Positions 1 through 10,715 are shown, counted from the stretch's first letter. The stretch: DNA of 64,000 bases from CAVVGZ01 sp963747965 (GCA_963747965.1 CAVVGZ010000001.1:1-64000), one strand, 5' to 3'. Notes: a model not told the origin generated them from the sequence alone. Program-made: numbers and translations.

Positions 1-1
1 A

Positions 2-266
2 GATTATCTACTTCGGGCGGCGGTAATGTTCCGGATCAGCAACGTTTACGCATTACGAATGGCGGGCGTTTTTATGATTTCGCTCGGAACCATCTGGCTG
101 CGCACTGGCTTAATGCCGCGCTGGCTGGCTCTGGTTTCCTATGTCCTTGCGCTGGTACAGTTGCTGGTCATCAATCTTAGTTTATGGGTAACTTTAATCT
201 TTCCCATTCTGGGTTTTTGTGATCAGTGTCGTTAAATTGATGACAGATGAACAAAAACAGATTTGA
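2..266 (+). CDS. C-terminal part of an integral membrane protein, probable frameshift near its end
   Basis: The reading frame is open from the window edge, so the N-terminus is missing. The visible part has two or three hydrophobic segments separated by the short basic loop RTGLMPRWLA, a pattern seen in small uncharacterised bacterial membrane proteins. The frame used up to about base 212 ends in a polar FCDQCR tail at 235. From base 210 another frame gives WVFVISVVKLMTDEQKQI and stops at 264-266, which continues the last membrane segment naturally. A one-base indel at the GGG/TTTTT run (211-218) is therefore likely. No function can be assigned. Confidence 0.55.
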
Positions 267-455
267 TCCATTTGCGGTCCACATATCGTGGGACAGCACA
301 CATTTATTAATCCTGGACATTTGGGTGACCAGTATTAAGTTATTGGTCCTGGATTTGACGGCTGCCCAAACGCAAACTTGGGTTCACCCCAACGATCCCT
401 GTCTCCGCAGGAATGGTAGGATATCCTAACCGGAGTTCGAAAGGATGAGAATAAC

Positions 456-1827
456 ATGAACGTGCGTTTAGCCTTTTCAGCATTACTGCTCCTGGTAGTC
501 CTCACATTGGCAGGTTGTGTTCCCTCACCGTTGGTCTCGACAATGGAAGAGGGTAATCAATCCGGTTCATTCACCGAAACTACCAAGACCTTGCCTGCAA
601 ATATGACCAGTACAACCCATCCATCTACGGATACACAAACCCAGGCGGAAGAAATCGAACAGGAACCAGGCAGCGACCAGTTGCTGGTCGCCCCAACGCT
701 TGCGCTCACTGCAACTCCCGGCATAGTTCATTCCGTTGTAGAACAGGTCGTGGAAGGAACCGGCCTTGAAGATGTTCGATTCATTGGATTATCCTCTTCC
801 GATTGGATCAACCTGGCTATCTCCTTGTTCCTGGTGTTTCTCACACTGACCTTGATTGCCAGAGTCATTTTTTCCATCTTAAAGAAAAATCACCAGGCGT
901 ACTTCAACGCCTTATGACGAGATTATACCTAGATTCAATCAAGCGATATTTGCGCTGGCTGTTTGGCGTGATTGTCTTGTATATTGCCACCATGCGCTTG
1001 CAGTTCCTCAGCCCTGAATTCAAGCAGTGGATGGGGCAAATATTCTATATTTTTCTTGTCGGACTGATTGTGATTTGCTTGTGGAAGCTGGTGGATATCT
1101 TCGCATTTGGTACCAGGAAAAAGTGAAGGAACAGGGTGAGAGAAATGGCAAGGAAGCTGTTCTAATGCTTGGTGAGCGCGCAATTCGCTTCTTATTGGTC
1201 CTGGTAGGTGTGATCGTGGTACTGGATCACATTGGCTTTAATATCTCTGCGCTCCTTACCGCATTGGTATCGGTGGTCTGGCGTCTTTCTCTGGCTGCCC
1301 AGGATACAATTGCCAATATGATCAGCGGCGTGATTATCCTGATCGACCAGCCTTTCCGGGTGGGCGATCGTATAGAAATACAGGAGCTGAATACCTGGGG
1401 TGATGTGGTCAGCATTGGCTTGCGGAGTACCCGCATCCGTACGCGCGATAACCGGCTGGTCATTGTACCGAACTCGAGTATTAGCAACAACCAGGTGGTT
1501 AATTATACTTTTCCGGATCCGCGCTACCGCATCCAAACGGATATCGGCGTGGGTTATGGGACAAATCTACGTATTGTGCGCGAATTGATTACTGATGCTT
1601 TGCAAGGTGTTGAAGGCATAATACCCGATAAGCCGGTGGATATCCTTTTTTTGGAGTTTGGGGATTCAGAGATGGTCTTACGGGTGCGCTGGTGGATAGA
1701 ATCCTACATCGACGCCCGCCGCAGCACAGATCGGGTAAATGAAACCATTTACACAGCGCTTGAGCAGGCAGGAATCGATATGCCTTATCCGACGATGACC
1801 GTGGAAATCAAGAAAAATGTTGAATAA
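456..1827 (+). pseudogene. MscS-family mechanosensitive channel, broken by about three frameshifts
   Basis: MscS channels are membrane pores that release solutes on hypo-osmotic shock. The first frame (456-917) gives a signal with lipobox LAGC, a Thr/Glu-rich linker and a membrane helix ending in RVIFSILKK. A different frame from 889 reads ITRRTSTPYDEII, a third from 929 reads LDSIKRYLRWLFGVIVLY plus two helices, and from about 1100 the original spacing changes again to YLRIWYQEKVKEQG. That last frame runs through a pore helix, the conserved PFRVGDRIEI beta segment and the MscS C-terminal domain to 1827. The pieces together make one protein of about 455 residues. The shifts lie at A- or T-rich runs, so sequence error is possible, but three in one gene also fits real decay. 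The first half as a lipoprotein alone is a less likely reading. Confidence 0.75.
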
Positions 1828-2180
1828 AGTAGATGGTCTATGGTTGTCTGCAGCCATCTGCAGCATAAACACCTGTGGTCCCTACGAACGTTAACGAATT
1901 CCTCTAGGCTGCACATATATGGCAGCACTAGGATGATAAAAATTATATGGACATAAACTGCAAATAATTCACAAAAAGGTTTTGTTATGAATGTTCAGGA
2001 GGGACTGGTGTTTGAAACCACAATTAAAATAAAAATGAAACCATCCATGAGACTTTCCAATCCGTGAATTTAATGCCTCTTAACCACGGATTGGATACGA
2101 AATTGGAGAATTTCAGAAAATTGCGTATTAATGATAATGTATCAAAGATGGATAATCAAAGCATAAAAGGGGAAACAAAA
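1828..2180. other. Intergenic, no gene seen
   Basis: This stretch follows the channel gene. It holds two imperfect hairpins: 1839-1856 (ATGGTTG/CAGCCAT) and 1904-1931 (CTAG-GCTGC/GCAGC-A-CTAG). Neither is followed by a T run, so terminator function is uncertain. The open frame before 2181 is A/T-rich and is not supported as coding. Confidence 0.3.
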
Positions 2181-2915
2181 ATGAAAGAGAAAGCGGTATT
2201 CGACATACTCCTGATGATCGCCAGGCCTGCCGCTGGAAAAAGCGAGTTAATTAATTATCTCAAGGGGGTTCCTCTAGATGAACGCATAGAACGGTTTCAC
2301 ATCGGTAAATTTAAGGAAATCGATGATTTTCCCATGCTCTGGGCCTGGTTTGAGGAAGACGCCCTGCTTGCGAAAATGGGATACCCAAGGCTGCATACCG
2401 ATTCGGAAGGCTTTTTTCTCGGGCAGCACCTCTGGGATCTGCTGGTTGAGCGGATCGGGTTGGAATACCAGAAAAACCTGCGGAATATTCCTGCCTATAC
2501 AGAATCCTTCACGACCATCATTGAATTTTCACGCGGCAAGGAACATGGCGGGTATAAATCGGCTTTTTCCCATTTATTACCGCAAATGCTGGAGAAAATG
2601 GCTGTGGTTTATATTGACGTCTCATGGGAAGAATCACTGCGAAAGAATCGCAAACGGTTTAATCCGGATAAGCCCGATAGTATTCTGGAACATTCCCTGC
2701 CCGATTCAAAATTGGAACATCTCTATAAGGAAGATGATTGGATGGAAATCAGCCAGGAGTATTCACAATTCTTGACCATTCAGGGAATTCACGTTCCGTA
2801 TGTCGTTTTTGATAATTCGGATGATACGACAACCCTTGGGGGAGATGCATTGGGTGCCAGGCTCGAGCAGGTTTTATCCAGGCTGTGGAGTCTTTATAAA
2901 AATCCCATAACATAG
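2181..2915 (+). CDS. P-loop nucleotide-binding protein, function unknown
   Basis: A 244-residue soluble protein. The start at 2181 is chosen because AAGGGG stands eight to ten bases upstream and the protein then begins just before the conserved core; an in-frame ATG at 2064 lacks such a site. Near the N-terminus the strand FDILLMIARP is followed by ARPAAGKSE, a Walker A-like loop in which the usual first Gly is Ala. Later there are acidic segments and the strand MAVVYIDVSWEESL, which could be the Walker B-type strand of a kinase-like or adenylate-kinase-like fold. No close family is recognised. It stands alone, with non-coding DNA on both sides. Confidence 0.7.
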   Translation: MKEKAVFDILLMIARPAAGKSELINYLKGVPLDERIERFHIGKFKEIDDFPMLWAWFEEDALLAKMGYPRLHTDSEGFFLGQHLWDLLVERIGLEYQKNLRNIPAYTESFTTIIEFSRGKEHGGYKSAFSHLLPQMLEKMAVVYIDVSWEESLRKNRKRFNPDKPDSILEHSLPDSKLEHLYKEDDWMEISQEYSQFLTIQGIHVPYVVFDNSDDTTTLGGDALGARLEQVLSRLWSLYKNPIT

Positions 2916-3200
2916 TATGGAATATGTTTAAATAAAGCATGCCAGGTTACCGAAGATATTTCATCCGCCTTCGGTTTTGAAATTCAAAAATTCTGCAAGA
3001 AGTGCTGAATTACCAGAATCCGACCTCGTGCTGCACCGCATGATTAATCATATTAGTGCCATTTGGATCTGGTGTAAGGGATATCCAGATAATAGAGATC
3101 AATGTAGATCCAATGAGGTGTATTGAAAATACCCTAAAGACTTACTATAATTAAATTAAAGCAACTCCCCAACATTTCCCTTATAAGAAATGGAGGCCGT

Positions 3201-4324
3201 ATGCAACAGTTAGCGTCTCCCCTTATTGGCTGCCTGGATACAGCCATCCGGGGAATAAAGGGTTTTCATTCCCATTCATCCTGCTGGTAACCCTGGTCCT
3301 GACAATAACCGGCGCCTGTGGCAGGTCTCAGGCGGTTCAACCAGTCCCCACCGGGTTGGCCGAAACAATCCCTTCCGGAATAAAAGAAGCTGTCCCTACC
3401 GAGACGGTTGTCATAATCCCATCTGAAGTTGTCGAAACCATCCCGCCTGAACCGGTTGATACCGTTGCTTCCACGAGTAAACCACAGCTGGGATTGGATG
3501 CCGGTGATCATGCCCTTACCATGGTCTATGATGGCCTGGAGCGCTCCTATGTACTGCATATCCCGCCAGGTTTAGATCCCTCCCGGGCTGTCCCCCTGGT
3601 ACTGGCTTTTCACGGCGTCGGCCTAAATGCCAGTGAAATGATCCGCATCAGCGGGTTCAATGACCAATCCGATACCTCGGGTTTCATCGTTGTCTACCCG
3701 GAAGGTACCGGGGATAATAAATCCTGGAACGGCGGTCACTGCTGCGGCACAGCCGCCAGGGATAGCGTAGACGATGTTGGCTTTGTGCGCGCCCTGATCG
3801 GGGAACTGCTAACAACCCTGCCGGTCGACCCAAAACAGATCCATGCCACCGGATTCTCAAATGGAGCCATTTTCACATACCGCCTGGCATGTGAATTATC
3901 TGATTTAATTGCCTCTTTTGGACCTGTCAGTGCCACCCCTGCAGAGGATGATTTGCTAACCTGTGCACCCGGACGCGCTGTGCCCCTCATGCATTTCCAT
4001 GGGACTGCCGATGACCCCAATCCCTATAATGGGGGGGAATCGCCTGGCGGTTATTATTTCGTTCCGGTAAATACAGCCATCCAGTTTTGGACTGATTTCA
4101 ACGGATGCCCGGCTCAGCCGCAGACCACCGAAACGGGCAGCATTCTGCATGAGATGTATGCTCCTTGTGAATCTGGTTCGGCTGTGGAACTTTATACAAT
4201 CGCTGACGGCAAACATGCCTGGCCGGGTGGAGAGGCAGTCAACCTGAAAATGGGTGAACCCAATATGGAAATTTCCGCAACTGCCCTGCTGTGGGATTTC
4301 TTCCGTTCCCATCCCATGCCTTGA
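3201..4324 (+). CDS. Secreted lipoprotein esterase, poly(3-hydroxybutyrate) depolymerase-like (LpqC type), probable frameshift in the signal peptide
   Basis: An alpha/beta hydrolase of the family that includes PHB depolymerases and feruloyl esterases, presumably acting outside the membrane on ester substrates. The oxyanion stretch VLAFHGVG, nucleophile motif GFSNGA, an acid in HGTADDP and the late His in GKHAWPGG are all visible. The frame from 3263 gives a hydrophobic segment and lipobox TGAC. That frame has no good start, but ATG 3201 with GGAGG upstream reads MQQLASPLIGC in another frame up to the GGGTTTT run at 3260-3266. Joining the two there gives a complete lipoprotein. Without the shift the first usable start is TTG 3356, which would remove the signal. 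A Pro/Val/Thr-rich linker follows the lipobox. Confidence 0.75.
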
Positions 4325-4612
4325 ATTTTTACTTTGAAGCGCTGCCATTTATTCACCTGGATTATCTCCCTGGGAGAAAATGCTATTATATAATTCAGGT
4401 AAAATGGTTGATGGTATTGTATTGGTGGAAAGGTCCCAGAAGTCCGGGATATCCGGAGGCATATTGAGCTTACAGGATAAAATGAAAGGCACCTGGTCTC
4501 AATCTATCTGGAGTCCCATACTCCGATGATATATTTATTAAAATTACCGGGAAGCTTATCGATTTTTAATAACAAACAGAAATATTGAAACAATGATAAG
4601 GATGGAAACATC

Positions 4613-5204
4613 ATGAAATTAAGATTATTCGTTTTGGTCAGCCTGTTTATTCTCCTATCTATTTTATTTTCTGGTTGCGCGGCTGCCGCAGCCCCCACTG
4701 AAAAGGCGCCTGCAGCAACCGATATCCCAACAGAACCACCGGGTGAAACAGAAACGAGCGAAGCGGGCGTCCTTCCCACCAGCGTTCAACCCGGCGCTGA
4801 ACCAGCTTTCCCCCCAGGCCATCTCGGCACAGAGGGCGCTCATGCCAGCCTTGCATGTGAATCCTGCCATAAAAATGGGGTATACAAAGGCACACCTTCG
4901 TCATGCGCCGCCTGCCACTCCGAACCAGATTTCCATGTTGGAAAATTCGGCACAGATTGCGCCACATGCCATTCCCCCACTGCCTGGTCATCCGTTGACT
5001 ACGAGGGACCGCATACAATTCCCTATGGATCATAATGGTGCAGATGGGCAGTGTGCCACCTGCCATCCTGATGGTCTAACCGCATATACCTGCTTTAACT
5101 GCCACAATTCCGAAAAAATTGCTGACGAGCACGACGAGGAAGGCATCTCAGATATTAATAACTGTGTGGATTGCCATGCGGATGGCCGAAAACCGGATGA
5201 TTAG
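4613..5204 (+). CDS. Six-haem c-type cytochrome lipoprotein, one frameshift
   Basis: An extracytoplasmic electron-transfer protein. ATG 4613 follows GGATGG and gives a lipoprotein signal ending FSGC and an Ala/Pro/Thr linker. The first frame has haem motifs CESCH, CAACH and CATCH and stops at 5035. The second frame, joined at about 5015-5025, has CATCH, CFNCH and CVDCH and ends at 5204. The join region reads as GPH then FPMDHNGADGQC, which matches the end of the large cytochrome at 16 kb (FDMDHGGANGEC), so both halves belong together. The total is about 197 residues. It is probably a small relative of that larger protein, in a lone gene. Confidence 0.8.
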
Positions 5205-5700
5205 GATGACTTTTCCAGTTTGTTTTCCACTTTTCCAGCAGCGCCTTGATCCATTCCCATATGGACTCCCTCGCTCATCCGAACCGTAATAAGTCTCAGT
5301 GTCATTGCTAGGCCTGGCTGAAAACAGACCGGTTCGACTCAATAAAAAAATCTTTGACAATGCCCCGGAAAGGAATGAGAAACCAGCAATTGATTCATGC
5401 CGGTTTTTCATCGACAGCACAGAATGGTTCCAAAGAATAGGAATAATCGGATCCACCACACTCAAAATCCGAATACGGAATCAATCTTTTAAGGCAGCCC
5501 GCCTGGGTACTATTCCCAGAGCAGTCGAATAGACGTTCTTCGGAATATTTAACCAGAATCAGGCTAACGGTCCGTATTCTGAATCATCACAGGATATTAG
5601 ACCGTCCGTTAGGCTGGATGAAAGTAAGGCGGGGATAAAAATCCCGGTTAGCAGCAAGGGGTTATTCAAATCAATGATTACGGAAAATATCCGTTTAAAT
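5205..5700. other. Intergenic, no supported gene
   Basis: Several short open frames exist on both strands, but none has a convincing start, a ribosome site or recognisable protein features. The region lies between a plus-strand cytochrome gene and the end of a minus-strand operon. Confidence 0.3.
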
Positions 5701-5701
5701 A

Positions 5702-5745
5702 ATTTATCCCAGATTGTAGCCTCGAGATAACAATCTGGGATAAAT
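5702..5745. terminator. Perfect 16-bp inverted repeat at the end of the sugar-importer operon
   Basis: The arms 5702-5717 and 5730-5745 are perfectly complementary, with a 12-base loop. The hairpin sits 19 bases beyond the stop codon of the minus-strand permease, and both arms end in A/T-rich sequence. It could terminate transcription from either side. Confidence 0.65.
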
Positions 5746-5763
5746 ATAAGTCCGTTTATGGAT

Positions 5764-6813
5764 TTAGCCTTTCACCCGGGTCCTGTATGAGCTGATCAAG
5801 ACGGCCAGGAACACAATGATGCCGCGCACCACAAATTGGAGGTAAATATCGAAATTTAAAAGAGTCATCCCATTCGAAATCACACCCATGAAAATGACAC
5901 CCAGTAATGTGCCCCAGACTTTTCCGATACCGCCAGTGAAACTGGTACCGCCAATAATCACCGCCGCGATCACATCCAGTTCCCAACCCCGGCCAAAGCT
6001 GAAAGAACCAGCCAAAACCTGGCCCGCAGTCATAATACCGGATATTACGGCCAGGAGCTGCACACTGATGAAACAGAACACCTTAATCCGGCCCACATTG
6101 ATACCGCTCAATCGGGCAGACTCCGCATTGCCACCCACCGCATATATCGACCGGCCGATAGTCGTATAGTCCATAATATAGTAAACAACCAGAAAAGAAA
6201 CGATCAATATAAGCGCTGGAACTGGGATCCCGGCGACTTTAATGCCCTCAGGCAGGTTGTTGACAATCCAGGCAGGAATAGGAATTCTGGCTCCGCCAAG
6301 GCTATTAAACCATTCCGGGTACTGGTTGGCAATTGGGAAACCACCGCTGATCATACCCGCCAGGCCATAGAGCACATTTAATGAAACCAGTGTGACGATA
6401 AACGGCGGCATACCTGCCTTATGGGAGAAAACTCCATGGAACCATCCTATTCCAACCGCCAGCAAAATAGAAATTGCTATTCCGATAAAACAGGCAGTAT
6501 TTAAATCCATTCCACTGGCTGTTAAATCACGGCAGCAGCGTGCCACAATTACACCCGATAATGCAACCGTTGAGCCGATCGAAAGGTCAATCAAACCGGC
6601 GATAATCACCATGGTCATGCCAAAAGCTATCACTCCTTTGAGCGAATTGGCGCGGAAAATATTCATCCAATTCGACCAGGTGGAAAAACCCGAGACACTT
6701 AATGCCAGAGAAACGATCAGGGCAATTAAAATCACTTCAATGGCATGATCAAGTAAAAATATCCTCACCTTCTTTCGATCAAACATCTGTCCGTTGGCAG
6801 TTAGCATACCCAT
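5764..6813 (-). CDS. Ribose/xylose-type sugar ABC transporter permease (BPD_transp_2 family)
   Basis: A 349-residue integral membrane protein with about ten hydrophobic segments that forms the sugar channel of a CUT2-type importer. The family signature is clear: SLKGVIAFGMTMVIIAGLID then LSIGSTVALSGV near residue 65, the cytoplasmic coupling loop YAVGGNAESARLSGINV, and the late DVIAAVIIGGTSFTGGIG. Its length is a little above the usual 320-340 because of a polar N-terminus. The gene lies seven bases downstream of the ATPase gene in the same operon. The substrate is not deducible; the ROK kinase at 12.8 kb suggests a hexose. Confidence 0.92.
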   Translation of the reverse strand: MGMLTANGQMFDRKKVRIFLLDHAIEVILIALIVSLALSVSGFSTWSNWMNIFRANSLKGVIAFGMTMVIIAGLIDLSIGSTVALSGVIVARCCRDLTASGMDLNTACFIGIAISILLAVGIGWFHGVFSHKAGMPPFIVTLVSLNVLYGLAGMISGGFPIANQYPEWFNSLGGARIPIPAWIVNNLPEGIKVAGIPVPALILIVSFLVVYYIMDYTTIGRSIYAVGGNAESARLSGINVGRIKVFCFISVQLLAVISGIMTAGQVLAGSFSFGRGWELDVIAAVIIGGTSFTGGIGKVWGTLLGVIFMGVISNGMTLLNFDIYLQFVVRGIIVFLAVLISSYRTRVKG

Positions 6814-6820
6814 AATTGCA

Positions 6821-8323
6821 CTAATCTCCTCTCATGCAAATTTCATACAGCTCATTGATGTTGATATTATCTGGGTTTACTTCATCAACAATTTTTCCAT
6901 GCCGCATAATTAAGATCCGGTGGCAGACTTCCAATAATTCTTCAAGCTCGGTGGAAACAAAAATGGAGGCAATGCCCTTCTTGGCCTGCTCCCACATAAT
7001 TTCAAATATTTGTTGTTTGGCACTCACATCGATGCCCCGGGATGGCTCATCATACAGCATTATCTTGGGGCTGGTGTTCAGCCAGTTTCCCAGCACAACT
7101 TTTTGTTGGTTGCCGCCTGATAAAGAGTTGCAGGAAACATTGATATTTGTGACTTTTATATCCAGTTCTTTTACTTGCTTTTCGGCAAATATATTCCTTC
7201 TATTCTTATCTTCAATCAAGCCTCTGGATGTAAGATTCATACTTGCATAACACAGGTTATCCAGAATCGAATGGATCAGGATCAAACCTTCCAATTTGCG
7301 GTTTTCTGGTGTAAGGCCAACCCCGGAATTTTTCATTTGTATGGGGTTCGTATGTTTATAAGACTTGCCTTCGATAATGACTTCACCGTTATCCGGCGGA
7401 TCTGCACCAAAAATTCCGCGCAGCAATTCCGTGCGTCCCGATCCAAGCATCCCGGCGATACCTAATACCTCTCCCCGTTTAAGGTTGAAATTTACATTCT
7501 GGTAGCGCCCCTTGCGGTTTAAGTCTTTAACTTCCATAACGATTTCTTCATTGACCTGAAAGTCTTTCGGACGGCTTTGAATTTTTACCTCGCCAAACAT
7601 CATATCAATAATATCTTTGTGTTGGATTTCTTTCATCTTGACGGTACCAACCAATCGACCATCACGCAGCACGGATACTGTATCAGCGATTTGGGGTAAT
7701 TCCTGTAACTTATGGGTAATATAGATGACGATAACGCCTTGATCACGCAACGCGCGCACTGCGTCAAAGAGGCTCTGGACTTCATTTTGAGCCAGGGCTG
7801 AAGTTGGTTCATCTAACAAGATCGCTTGAGGGTTAAAGCTGAGGGCTTTGGTGATTTCAACTACCTGCGCCTGCCACATACTCAAGCGGTACAAAGGTGT
7901 TAGCGGATCAATATTGGCCTTCATCTTTTGCAGCAACTCACCAGCCATCTGGTTGGTTTTTTGCCAATCGATCGTACCATATCTCTTTGGTAGCCGGCCT
8001 AAAAAAATATTTTCGGCTACCGACAGCCAGGGGATCAGGCTCATTTCCTGATAGACCGTTACAATGCCTTTTTCGTATGCTCCGGCCGTGTCATTAAAGT
8101 GAAGTTTATTCTCGTTGAGGAAAATTTCACCGGATGTTGGCTGAACCGCACCGCCGAAAATTTTGATCAGGGTGGATTTCCCGGAACCATTTTTTCCCAC
8201 CAGAGCATTGACCTGCCCGCTGGTAAAAGATATGGATACCTCGTCAAGGGCTCGGGTTCCGGGATAATCTTTAGTAATGTGGTCTGCCCTTAATATTAAA
8301 TCGCTCACCTTGTCAACCTCCAA
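6821..8323 (-). CDS. Sugar ABC transporter ATP-binding protein, two-domain RbsA/MglA type
   Basis: A 500-residue cytoplasmic ATPase with two fused ABC domains that powers the adjacent permease. Domain 1 has Walker A GKNGSGKST, a degenerate signature LSMWQAQVVEI and Walker B ILLDEPTSAL. Domain 2 has the typical altered P-loop GMLGSGRTELL, signature LSGGNQQKVV and LYDEPSRGID. This asymmetry is normal for CUT2 ATPases. GGAGGTTGACAAG lies just upstream of ATG 8323. The gene follows the binding protein after a hairpin and precedes the permease. Confidence 0.93.
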   Translation of the reverse strand: MEVDKVSDLILRADHITKDYPGTRALDEVSISFTSGQVNALVGKNGSGKSTLIKIFGGAVQPTSGEIFLNENKLHFNDTAGAYEKGIVTVYQEMSLIPWLSVAENIFLGRLPKRYGTIDWQKTNQMAGELLQKMKANIDPLTPLYRLSMWQAQVVEITKALSFNPQAILLDEPTSALAQNEVQSLFDAVRALRDQGVIVIYITHKLQELPQIADTVSVLRDGRLVGTVKMKEIQHKDIIDMMFGEVKIQSRPKDFQVNEEIVMEVKDLNRKGRYQNVNFNLKRGEVLGIAGMLGSGRTELLRGIFGADPPDNGEVIIEGKSYKHTNPIQMKNSGVGLTPENRKLEGLILIHSILDNLCYASMNLTSRGLIEDKNRRNIFAEKQVKELDIKVTNINVSCNSLSGGNQQKVVLGNWLNTSPKIMLYDEPSRGIDVSAKQQIFEIMWEQAKKGIASIFVSTELEELLEVCHRILIMRHGKIVDEVNPDNININELYEICMRGD

Positions 8324-8411
8324 TATGCCTTCTCGAATGGATAGCCAGTTCTCAAGAAAATGATGGCAAGTTTTTTACAATTAATATTTTATTCTTTTTT
8401 GTCAGTTTTTG

Positions 8412-8446
8412 AAACAGGGAGACTTTTCTAAGAAGCCTCCCTGTTT
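8412..8446 (-). terminator. Intercistronic hairpin after the binding-protein gene
   Basis: The arms 8412-8421 (AAACAGGGAG) and 8437-8446 pair perfectly over 10 bp. The hairpin lies between the binding-protein and ATPase genes of one operon. Such structures commonly protect or partly terminate the message so that more binding protein than ATPase is made. No strong T run follows on the minus strand. Confidence 0.55.
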
Positions 8447-8473
8447 AATGGTAGGGTTAATCAAGAGGAACTA

Positions 8474-10544
8474 CTAGGGAATGGGTAATGCTTCCAACGC
8501 ATTATCCACACGCCAGGTATTGACTGCTTCCTTATCATCCGCAGAGAGCAGGATTCCCGGAGCAATGGTCAGCTTGCCAACAGATTCACCCGGTTTTCCC
8601 ATCAGGAAGTTGATCAGATCGGTCATGGCAGCCACACCCTGACCATAGGGGTCCTGGGCAATTGCGGCCTGTAAATCGCCATCAATGATCAATTGGGTGA
8701 TCTGGTCGGAACCATCATAACCAAACACGGCGATTTGACCAGTCAGTCCAGCCTGTTTGACAGCCAGGGCTGCCCCAATGGTGCCGCCTTCATTGCAGGC
8801 AAAGAGCACCTGGATATCAGGATTGGCCGTCAGCATATCGGCGGTGGCGGTGAGGGCAGCATCCTGGAGGGGAGCGCTCTGGTGGGCAACCACTTCATAC
8901 TCAACGTTGGCTTTCTTCAGGGCGCTCTCAAAGCCGCCGTAGCGCAGTGAGGATTCTTCAGGCTTTTGAGCATCGTAATCGATGATGCCAACCTTGATCG
9001 GTCCGGTCAGATTGTTATCCTGAATGTACTTCACCGCGGCTTCACCGACTGCTTCGCCGTTGGCGGTGTTGTCACTCTCGTAACCACCGGCAACGAAGGA
9101 AACATCCGTAAATCCGCCGGAGTTTGTAAGTGCAACTACAACACCCTGGTCATTGGCCTGCTTGAGCGCTTCAATGGATACAGTCGGGCTCAGCGGGGCA
9201 ATGGCAATACCGTTGACACCCTGTGAAATGTAGGTGTTGATCAGCTCCGTCTCTTTGGCCTGGTCATTGCTGGAGTTGCCAATGATAACCTGCTTTGACG
9301 CCCAATTCCGCCCCGGCATCCTGGAAACCTTGCACCATGGACTTCATGAACTGGTCATCCTGGAATACTACACCGGCTACAGTGATATCACCGGCTGCCA
9401 TCGGAGTCGCCGGCGCTACGGGAGCCGTCTCATGTCCAGCGGGGATGGGGATTTCATCCAACGCATTATCCACACGCCAGGTATTGACTGCTTCCTTATC
9501 ATCCGCAGAGAGCAGGATTCCCGGAGCAATGGTCAGCTTGCCAACAGATTCACCCGGTTTTCCCATCAGGAAGTTGACCAGATCGGTCATGGCAGCCACA
9601 CCCTGACCATAGGGGTCCTGGGCAATTGCGGCCTGTAAATCACCATCAATGATCAATTGGGTGATCTGGTCGGAACCATCATAACCAAACACGGCGATTT
9701 GACCAGTCAGTCCAGCCTGTTTGACAGCCAGGGCTGCCCCAATGGTGCCGCCTTCATTGCAGGCAAAGAGCACCTGGATATCAGGATTGGCCGTCAGCAT
9801 ATCGGCGGTGGCGGTGAGGGCAGCATCCTGGAGGGGAGCGCTCTGGTGGGCAACCACTTCATACTCAACGTTGGCTTTCTTCAGGGCACTCTCAAAGCCG
9901 CCGTAGCGCAGTGAGGATTCTTCAGGCTTTTGAGCATCGTAATCGATGATGCCAACCTTGATCGGTCCGGTCAGATTGTTATCCTGAATGTACTTCACCG
10001 CGGCTTCACCGACTGCTTCGCCGTTGGCGGTGTTGTCACTCTCGTAACCACCGGCAACGAAGGAAACATCCGTAAATCCGCCGGAGTTTGTAAGTGCAAC
10101 TACAACACCCTGGTCATTGGCCTGCTTGAGCGCTTCAATGGATACAGTCGGGCTCAGCGGGGCAATGGCAATACCGTTGACACCCTGTGAAATGTAGGTG
10201 TTGATCAGCTCCGTCTCTTTGGCCTGGTCATTGCTGGAGTTGCCAATGATAACCTCTTTGACGCCCAATTCCGCCCCGGCATCCTGGAAACCTTGCACCA
10301 TGGACTTCATGAACTGGTCATCCTGGAATACTACACCGGCTACAGTGATATCACCGGCTGCCATCGGTGTCGCCGGCGCTACGGGAGCCGTCTCATGTCC
10401 AGCAGCCGGGGGAGTAGTTGGAGCGGTTTCTTCAGTCGTGGTTTCTGGAGCGGCGGTCGGGGTAGCCGGAGCAGCGCATGCGGTTAAAACCAGTCCAAGC
10501 ACTACTAACAGGCTAAATAACTTAAACATGCTTTTCGTAATCAT
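8474..10544 (-). CDS. Sugar ABC transporter substrate-binding lipoprotein with the binding domain duplicated in tandem; one frameshift
   Basis: The protein begins at 10544 behind AAGGAG, with a lipoprotein signal (lipobox LTAC) and a Thr/Pro/Ala linker. It is followed by a complete ribose-type periplasmic binding domain of about 300 residues. The linker GHETAPVAPATPMAAGD and the whole domain are then repeated, ending at 8474. The second copy is out of frame because of one extra base at 9292; the first copy reads GVKEVIIG at that place and the second GVKAGYHW. Removing the base restores one protein of about 690 residues with two binding domains on one lipid anchor. The copies differ at only a few bases, mostly silent, with one visible Val/Ile change. 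Without correction the first frame ends at 9264 and the rest has no signal. It heads the importer operon. Confidence 0.85.
8493..9440 (-). repeat. Tandem duplication copy B within the binding-protein gene
   Basis: This copy matches 9457-10403 almost base for base at an offset of 964 (963 beyond the extra base at 9292). It is separated from the other copy by 16 bases (9441-9456). Visible differences are single bases, for example at 8614, 8678 and in the Ala-rich linker. Confidence 0.9.
9457..10403 (-). repeat. Tandem duplication copy A within the binding-protein gene
   Basis: This is the copy nearest the signal peptide and it is uninterrupted. It spans the linker and the full ligand-binding domain. 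See copy B at 8493-9440. Confidence 0.9.
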
Positions 10545-10715
10545 TTTTGTTCTTCTCCTTATATGGTTATATATTGATCACAGTATTTTCTGAAACAATG
10601 AATTATCCAATTAAGGCATTTTTTGGTTTCACCTCCATACCAACCTCCGGATTAATTTGCTATAAATATGCATTGGATTATATTAGCTACTATTATTATG
10701 TTAGAAATTAACAAG

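Noticed and set aside
247..429. 60-codon open frame after the first gene
   Set aside because: It overlaps the corrected end of the membrane protein and has no protein-like features.
456..917. Independent lipoprotein gene in front of an MscS gene
   Set aside because: The next frames continue the same membrane helix and the family's order of segments, so it is the first part of one broken gene.
5328..5345. GGTTCGACTC resembling a tRNA T-arm
   Set aside because: No pairing acceptor stem, anticodon arm or CCA end could be built around it.
8474..9319. Second binding protein as an independent gene starting at 9319
   Set aside because: It would lack a signal peptide and begin inside the repeated domain; a one-base insertion in a fused gene explains it better.
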